From contig MEFT01000032.1 of NCBI GenBank assembly GCA_001725215.1, positions 4,038-14,036 of the forward strand: DNA of 9,999 nt, in the 5' to 3' direction. Below are positions 5,445 through 9,999 of the stretch, in pieces (position 1 is the stretch's first letter; every line of letters starts with the position of its first letter). A program made the translations under genes and the position numbers. The notes below the pieces were generated by a model that was given only the letters and a program-made list of their open reading frames with translations, did not search any database and was not told the DNA's origin. The stretch is from Clostridium sp. SCN 57-10 (GTDB taxonomy: Bacteria > Bacillota > Clostridia > Oscillospirales > Butyricicoccaceae).

Positions 5445-5738
5445 CTACGCATAGACGACGCTGGCCATCTCAACCAGGCAGTCCTCCAGTGTTTGATTGC
5501 TCTGGATAGTTGCTGTGAGCTGCGCTCTAAGCAGTTTGTTGTCCTCCTGCAGCTGCGTGAGGAGCAGGTCGAGTTGTTGGTCTGGGGTTAGCGAGATAGG
5601 TGGAACCACGATTCCATGTTCACCAAGAATGCGCACATATTCTTCACGCGATACTTCTGTCATGGTTTCGTTGGCATACGGATATTCCATGTGCCACAAA
5701 GGGGCTCCATCAGACGCAAAATCAATGTAATATCGCAT
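5445..5738 (-). CDS. Small phage protein following the tail fibre
   Basis: A 97-residue protein beginning MRYYIDFASDG at ATG 5738, with AAAGGTGG just upstream. The start overlaps the fibre stop by one base (TGATG), so translation is coupled; an upstream extension of 36 residues lies inside the fibre gene and is rejected. Residues 1-45 are strand-rich with aromatic residues (YYIDF, LWHMEYPY). Residues 50-92 are helical and coiled-coil-like (LTPDQQLDLLLTQLQEDNK...). Position and size fit a tail-fibre assembly chaperone or accessory protein, but no signature proves it. Confidence 0.8.
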   Translation of the reverse strand: MRYYIDFASDGAPLWHMEYPYANETMTEVSREEYVRILGEHGIVVPPISLTPDQQLDLLLTQLQEDNKLLRAQLTATIQSNQTLEDCLVEMASVVYA

Positions 5739-7024
5739 CAGTTCGCCACCTTTACATAGAAATTTGAGATGGTCGGTAGAGCGATTGAGTAGGTAGATTT
5801 CCATAGACCGATTGACCCTAATCCAGTGCTTGTGCTTGCACGACAAGCAAATGCACCAACAGAGTCGTCCGCAAAAAGTCCGCTTATGTTATCCACGCTG
5901 ACAGAGTTGATAATTGTGCCAGTGCCATAATTTTGGATACATCCGACAGACGCCGTGTTGCTGAGAAAGAAAAGGTCAGAACCATACAAAGCCAGGGATT
6001 GCGCCGATAGCGTATTGACCTTAGTCCATGTAGAGCCATTATCGTCGCTACGCCAAACTCCTGTATCAGAACTAGTACCAACAAACAGAGTCCCTGATGA
6101 AGCAGAGAAGAAGTTGCTACTTAACATAGACGTCGCAGACATTGTTGGGTTTAAAATATTCCATGTAACCCCGTTATCATCAGAGTACCGCGCCGTTGTT
6201 GAGAACGCGGCATTAGATGGAGCAATGATGACTCTACCAGTTTTTGCAGTAACGCCATAATACCAATATTGAGAAACGCCTACCGCTATATCAATCCATG
6301 TTTTCCCGTTGTCAACACTTTTTTTAATACTAGAAGAAGCTGAAGACTGATTACTGGCGAATAAAGCTGTTGGTGTCATGGTAAAAAATAAGCGCAGATA
6401 GTCATGTGCACTCCATGTTGCTCCATTGTCGTCACTATAAAAGTTATTCGTTAGTAACCGATTGTTGTTTACTTTCACAAGAAAATATTCGGATTTTGTC
6501 CATGTTCCGTTTGTCCACGTGGTTCCTTGGTCGTCTGAGTAACGATATGCAGTATCATTTACGCGAACGAACCACCGCCCTGTATCAGTAATAAGCATCT
6601 TTGTTGCCGCAGTAGCACCATAACCGACATTTTGTACCCAGAGCCGCCCTTGTGATGGAATTGCTACACTCGAAAGTGACGGATAACTAGAAGCGGTAAG
6701 CGCCCTGCCATCGCACGGCAGATATTTTCCGGCCATAATCTTGCTTGCGAAATCATCCCGCATAGATGCGCGCACATCTCCGATAGGAATTTCGTTGAAT
6801 GCCGCGCCAATCCCATCCGCCACCGTCGCCGTAGTCGGGTTAAGCCCAAGCGTTGTCGCAAGCGCGTCAGGCATCATCGTGGCCTTGTTGTTTGGCGTGC
6901 CCGGTTCTGTCGGATCGTCCTCGCGCCTGATGTACTTGTAGCCTAGCAAATTCCCGTTTTCGTCGTACTCTCCGAACCGTATAGCGCCGTTTGGCAGCAC
7001 CCTGGTCGGCACCCTGTCCTTCAT
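5738..7024 (-). CDS. Phage tail fibre / receptor-binding protein with collar motif and five Asp-boxes
   Basis: A 428-residue protein probably forming the distal tail fibre that binds the host surface. The start is ATG 7024, with GGGGAGGA upstream and a four-base overlap with the preceding gene; the 23-residue upstream extension is rejected. Residues 1-60 are polar and typical of tail-attachment ends (NGNLLGYKYIRREDDPTEPG). GKYLPCDGRALTASSYPSL (99-117) matches the phage tail-collar motif. Five Asp-boxes S-x-D-x-G-x-T-W follow at 163-170, 197-204, 236-243, 281-288 and 326-333, spaced 34 to 45 residues, indicating a BNR-type beta-propeller. Asp-boxes mark the fold of sialidases and of many non-enzymatic propellers. 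I see no sialidase arginine triad assigned, so sugar binding is likelier than cleavage. The propeller half is much more AT-rich than the N-terminal half. Confidence 0.88.
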   Translation of the reverse strand: MKDRVPTRVLPNGAIRFGEYDENGNLLGYKYIRREDDPTEPGTPNNKATMMPDALATTLGLNPTTATVADGIGAAFNEIPIGDVRASMRDDFASKIMAGKYLPCDGRALTASSYPSLSSVAIPSQGRLWVQNVGYGATAATKMLITDTGRWFVRVNDTAYRYSDDQGTTWTNGTWTKSEYFLVKVNNNRLLTNNFYSDDNGATWSAHDYLRLFFTMTPTALFASNQSSASSSIKKSVDNGKTWIDIAVGVSQYWYYGVTAKTGRVIIAPSNAAFSTTARYSDDNGVTWNILNPTMSATSMLSSNFFSASSGTLFVGTSSDTGVWRSDDNGSTWTKVNTLSAQSLALYGSDLFFLSNTASVGCIQNYGTGTIINSVSVDNISGLFADDSVGAFACRASTSTGLGSIGLWKSTYSIALPTISNFYVKVAN

Positions 7025-7434
7025 ATCCAGTCCTCCCCGCTGTATAGTTCTCCGCTGTAAAACCATGCGGCCGCCGCATTGGTCAGCAGCCAATCAACAT
7101 CCCGCAGCATCTGCTCAATGTCATTCGCTGCGCCATAAGTCAAATGCTCCATACTGCCGGGCACGTCGGGCGTATCCGGCAGCGAAGCATATGCCGCGCG
7201 TATGGCCGCCAGATCGGACAAGTATGCCGGCATTTGCGCCTCGGTCGGGATATCCTGCATCGCCCAGTCTGTTTTGGGATTGACGGCACACACGCCACCC
7301 ATACCGACAATGCGCGCGGCGACATTAAGCATCGCCTGTCCGACCCGATTAAGGTCGGAGGCATTGTAATGCCCTTTTGCCGTGCGCTGTTCCACGTCGG
7401 CTTGTGCGCGGTCTGTAATCAGTGTCTCTATCAT
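7021..7434 (-). CDS. Phage tail-module protein of unknown function
   Basis: A 137-residue protein beginning MIETLITDRAQADV at ATG 7434, with GAGGTAGG upstream; the previous gene stops two bases before. The segment TDRAQADVEQRTAKGHYNASDLNRVGQAM (7-35) is a pattern I associate with small proteins lying between baseplate and fibre genes in Firmicutes prophages, where YNAxDLNRVG is well conserved. The rest is helical, ending in WFYSGELYSGEDWI. It overlaps the fibre gene by four bases. It is probably a structural baseplate or fibre-connector component (inferred from place). No enzymatic motif is seen. Confidence 0.82.
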   Translation of the reverse strand: MIETLITDRAQADVEQRTAKGHYNASDLNRVGQAMLNVAARIVGMGGVCAVNPKTDWAMQDIPTEAQMPAYLSDLAAIRAAYASLPDTPDVPGSMEHLTYGAANDIEQMLRDVDWLLTNAAAAWFYSGELYSGEDWI

Positions 7435-7436
7435 GC

Positions 7437-8888
7437 CTACCTCGTTTCTACTGCAGCAATGACCGTGTTGGACAGCGTAATCTCCATCTTGGCGAGATTG
7501 CCATCGCTGCCGTCGCCCCATGTGCTCGGAAGCCCGACGCGATCGCCCAGGCGCTCCCCTGCCCATACAACTCTCGCACGGTTGGTGCTGCGGCGAGCGT
7601 AATAGTCATACACCCTCTGCGCTGTCGCTTGCCCGATGGCCGGCGAAACCAGCGTCGCGCCGGTCACTTCCACGGCGTTCTCTTTGTCATTGGCGGTCAC
7701 ATCCGGATTGACCACCGTATAGCCCGCGGTCGTATCACGATACTTGGTCCCGTTGATTTCGACGGTGCCGCTACTGTCCTGCGTGTAGGTATGCGCCGTA
7801 ACGGATACCTTCGTGACAATGGCCGCCACCTCCGAGGCCACGCCGGGGAATGTCCTGTCCGCGCTGATCTGCGTGGCCGTTGCGGGCAGCGCAAAAACAC
7901 GGATGTTTTCGCGGCCATCGGTGGCCGCGCAAGCGCCCCACGCAAAGAGCACCTGCTGCATCGCCTCGCGGCGGGTGCATGGCAGAATTGCGCCGGTGAG
8001 GTTTATGTCCGCAGCTTCGATGTTCAACTCAAAATCGCTGCCCACGATCTCTTGCAGGAGAACCTTTGCGGATTTCCCGCTGTATACCCCGCCCGCAAAT
8101 TTGCTTTCAGACAGCACGCCAATTGCATCGTAGCACTCTATGTCGTACACATTCTGCGCAAGGCGCGCGTGCTTGTCGATGTAGTACACGCCGATCAGGC
8201 CGCTGTCATTCTGTACCTCGACCGGCTGCTTGAGCTGGAACATAAAGTCGAGGTTGTCGCGGCTATCTACCGTCCAACGGGCAGTTGATACAGGCAGCTC
8301 AAGCGCGATCAGATTCATCTCGTTTACGATAGACGCGCGCCGCAGCTCCGTCATGCCGAAATAACGATAGATACCGAACAGGATCTTCTCGAGCTTTGCA
8401 TACCGATATGGCTTGGCCGTGCGCTTCAGCGTAATCACGATCTTGTCGTAGGCCGTGACAGCTCGGCTACAAAAATAGGACACCGCATCGGGCGAGAAGT
8501 CTTGCTCCGCCTTCAGCGTGTCCTGCTGATACCATTTGATATTGACCGCGCTACAATAGTCCCCCGTGGCTGTGTCGAACAAGAGTGTAATGCCGACCGA
8601 AGAAAACTGCTCGCTGAAAGTTATCGTGATGCTCGGACTGCTCCCAAACGCCCCATCTGCACCGCTTATTGCAGCAGACCAGAACGCGACCGGCTGATGC
8701 TCGCGCAGCACAAACGCGCCGTCGAGCGCCCAGTTGTCCTGTTCCAATGTGGCGACCGGCTTCGGATCGATGAGCCCAAACGGCAGCGCCACAATATCGG
8801 AAAAAGCAGCTGCACCGGGCGAGGAGACACCGGCGTTCTCATCCGCGCCGGGTGCAACATCCTTGTAGAGGATCTGTGTCTTACTCAT
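7437..8888 (-). CDS. Phage baseplate / tail-hub protein
   Basis: A 483-residue structural protein. The start ATG 8888 overlaps the previous stop by four bases (ATGA), with AGGTG upstream. It is rich in beta strands. The central part, YDIECYDAIGVLSESKFAGG (248-267) followed by GKSAKVLLQEIV (271-282) and ILPCTRREAMQQVLFAWGA (301-319), recalls the hub-type tail proteins (gp27/gpD-like). In those, a GYIPxCTxREALQQIxFAxGA-type block is typical. The N-terminal 200 residues resemble a carbohydrate-binding beta-sandwich (about 80-160) preceding the hub part. Placed directly after a small tail protein and before fibre-linked genes, it probably forms the ring closing the tail tip. The exact family name is uncertain. 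Confidence 0.82.
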   Translation of the reverse strand: MSKTQILYKDVAPGADENAGVSSPGAAAFSDIVALPFGLIDPKPVATLEQDNWALDGAFVLREHQPVAFWSAAISGADGAFGSSPSITITFSEQFSSVGITLLFDTATGDYCSAVNIKWYQQDTLKAEQDFSPDAVSYFCSRAVTAYDKIVITLKRTAKPYRYAKLEKILFGIYRYFGMTELRRASIVNEMNLIALELPVSTARWTVDSRDNLDFMFQLKQPVEVQNDSGLIGVYYIDKHARLAQNVYDIECYDAIGVLSESKFAGGVYSGKSAKVLLQEIVGSDFELNIEAADINLTGAILPCTRREAMQQVLFAWGACAATDGRENIRVFALPATATQISADRTFPGVASEVAAIVTKVSVTAHTYTQDSSGTVEINGTKYRDTTAGYTVVNPDVTANDKENAVEVTGATLVSPAIGQATAQRVYDYYARRSTNRARVVWAGERLGDRVGLPSTWGDGSDGNLAKMEITLSNTVIAAVETR

Positions 8889-9280
8889 GGCTGCACCTGC
8901 GCATCCATCGGAATAAAGTTGATCTCGATTTCATCCCAACAGTTCACCCCGTTCTGCACCGTCCGCAGCCGCCGTGTGCCGGAGGTGTAATAAGCCTGAT
9001 AAGAGATGGCCGACTGACCGTCTGCGGCTTCCAACATGACGTAGTCATCCACAGAATGGGCAACGAGGTAGTTCCACAATGCGTCAAAGCCTGCGTTGCC
9101 TTTGCCGTTGAAAAAGGTTACCTTGTGTCCAATGTAGGTGCCGATGATATCGCGCACCATGCGCCCAGTCATGGAGCGCCCGGCGTTTTCTCCATCAAGC
9201 ACGCTGAAATTTTCCTCGATGTCCGAGATGGCGACGGTAGCGTCGAAGGATTGCCCATTGATTTTGATATAGTTCGGCAT
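8885..9280 (-). CDS. Small phage tail protein after the tape measure
   Basis: A 131-residue soluble protein starting at ATG 9280, with GAGGTG upstream. The site overlaps the last codons of the tape-measure gene, which stops two bases before. The sequence opens YIKINGQSFDATVAISDIEE, followed by GRSMTGRMVRDIIGTYIGHKV (34-54), and ends in a strand-rich region (RLRTVQNGVNCWDEIEINFIP). This layout (short strand, then a basic turn-helix, then strands) is common in small tail-completion or distal-tail proteins of Firmicutes siphoviruses. A precise family is not claimed. Position between tape measure and hub supports a tail-tip role. Confidence 0.8.
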   Translation of the reverse strand: MPNYIKINGQSFDATVAISDIEENFSVLDGENAGRSMTGRMVRDIIGTYIGHKVTFFNGKGNAGFDALWNYLVAHSVDDYVMLEAADGQSAISYQAYYTSGTRRLRTVQNGVNCWDEIEINFIPMDAQVQP

Positions 9281-9282
9281 GA

Positions 9283-9999
9283 TTACACCTCAACGAGTCG
9301 TACGCCAATGCGGCGGTTTTCGCGGTTGTAGGCCTTGAAGGTCGCTTTCCCGAACTGGTACCCGTCGACTTCCAGAATAACTGTGGTATCGCCGCCACCG
9401 TTGTAACCGCGACGGCTTATAACGTTCTCGACCGCCTGCTCGATAGTAGACAATGGCGCTTCGATATTCGTACCGTTCTTCTGGTCGCCAAGCACGGCCA
9501 TAAACTCACGATTCGGGGGTATGACGGCGCCGGACGCGAGCATTGGGATGTCGGACGAGTAGATTGACGGCGCACCGGTTGGAGCAATGAACTTTCTGCC
9601 TGCGCCGTTTAGCTTACCGGGTTCGTCCTTGAGTGTAACGCTCGCAAAACCTATCGCGAGTCCAAGCGTTAAGCCAATCACGCCGCCTGCAACTCCACCA
9701 AACATAAACCCGATTACGGTAGTAAGAATGGCGGTGAGCGCGGCGTCAAAAACTTTTTTTGCATTTTCTTTCGCTTCTGCTGAAATATTTTTATCAAACT
9801 GAACACTTAAAAAACCGATGCCCAGTCCAACCACTAACCCGATGACGCCTCCAGCCAACCCGCCGAACATTAAACCTATGACTGCGCCAAGAATTCCGAT
9901 CAACACTATTCTGAAAAGTGCTTTTGCTGTTTCTGGATGTGAAAGGCTGTCAAAAAAATCAGATGCGGTGATTGAAATTGCAAGCCCAAGAGTCAAGCC
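9283..9999 (-). CDS. Phage tape-measure protein, C-terminal part (begins beyond the window)
   Basis: The last 238 residues of a long tail-length protein; the frame is open at the window's right edge. It contains repeated glycine-rich hydrophobic segments. GLTLGLAIS opens the visible part, GGLAGGVIGLVVGLGIGF follows, then GGVAGGVIGLTLGLAIGF, spaced about 53-55 residues. Charged helices lie between them, such as SAEAKENAKKVFDAALTA. Such segments are typical of the membrane-interacting regions of tape measures, which fill the tail tube and reach the membrane during DNA entry. The end, PMLASGAVIPPNREFMAVLG followed by GYNGGGDTTVILEVDGYQFG, is a very common tape-measure C-terminus in Firmicutes phages. 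Nothing shows its total length. Confidence 0.92.
   Translation of the reverse strand, partial: GLTLGLAISITASDFFDSLSHPETAKALFRIVLIGILGAVIGLMFGGLAGGVIGLVVGLGIGFLSVQFDKNISAEAKENAKKVFDAALTAILTTVIGFMFGGVAGGVIGLTLGLAIGFASVTLKDEPGKLNGAGRKFIAPTGAPSIYSSDIPMLASGAVIPPNREFMAVLGDQKNGTNIEAPLSTIEQAVENVISRRGYNGGGDTTVILEVDGYQFGKATFKAYNRENRRIGVRLVEV

Noticed and set aside
7422..8288. Plus-strand open frame of 288 residues opposite the baseplate gene
   Set aside because: Rich in Arg, Ala and Pro, without a ribosome site, and antisense to a recognisable tail-hub gene; a product of high G+C in the opposite strand.
1..9999. CRISPR array, rRNA, tRNA, insertion sequence or integrase gene
   Set aside because: No regularly spaced repeats, RNA-gene landmarks, transposase motifs or recombinase catalytic blocks were seen in the window.

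Overview
The window looks like the junction between a bacterial chromosome and the right end of a siphovirus-like prophage in a Gram-positive host, probably a clostridial Firmicute. The basis is family-level: a TcdE-type phage holin, a clostridial-style zinc amidase endolysin, a tape-measure to baseplate to fibre gene order, purine-rich Shine-Dalgarno sites and ATGA-coupled genes. The assignment of the organism is inference.

Layout. (1) 1-795, minus strand: the N-terminal part of a membrane-anchored metallophosphoesterase, probably host. (2) 796-1175: a non-coding stretch with a strong hairpin (928-963) and a short minus-strand fragment (1011-1175) that reads as the C-terminal end of an SLH-like or lysin wall-binding domain. 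(3) 1163-3466, plus strand and visibly AT-rich: a five-helix membrane protein (1224-1772) with its own promoter, then a tightly overlapped three-gene operon (1992-3466). The operon encodes a membrane-anchored coiled-coil protein, an unrecognised 142-residue soluble protein, and a 172-residue lytic-transglycosylase/lysozyme-fold protein without a signal peptide. (4) 3564-3596: a bidirectional terminator where the two strands converge. (5) 3595-9999, minus strand and GC-richer: late phage genes, read right to left. These are the tape-measure C-terminus, a small tail protein, a baseplate/tail-hub protein, a 137-residue tail protein, a tail fibre with a collar motif and five Asp-boxes, two small proteins, the holin, and a two-domain endolysin.

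How they work together. The minus-strand genes form one late operon for tail completion and lysis. Almost every junction is an overlap of 1-4 bases or a gap of a few bases. The plus-strand cassette lies just beyond the lysis genes, in opposite orientation, with different base composition and its own promoters. That is the usual position and appearance of lysogenic-conversion or defence cargo in prophages. The three-gene operon at 1992-3466 is the best candidate here for an undescribed system. Its genes are coupled by translation, one is anchored in the membrane, and one carries a peptidoglycan-lyase-like fold with no export signal. A role in superinfection exclusion or envelope-targeting abortive infection is a hypothesis, not something the sequence proves.
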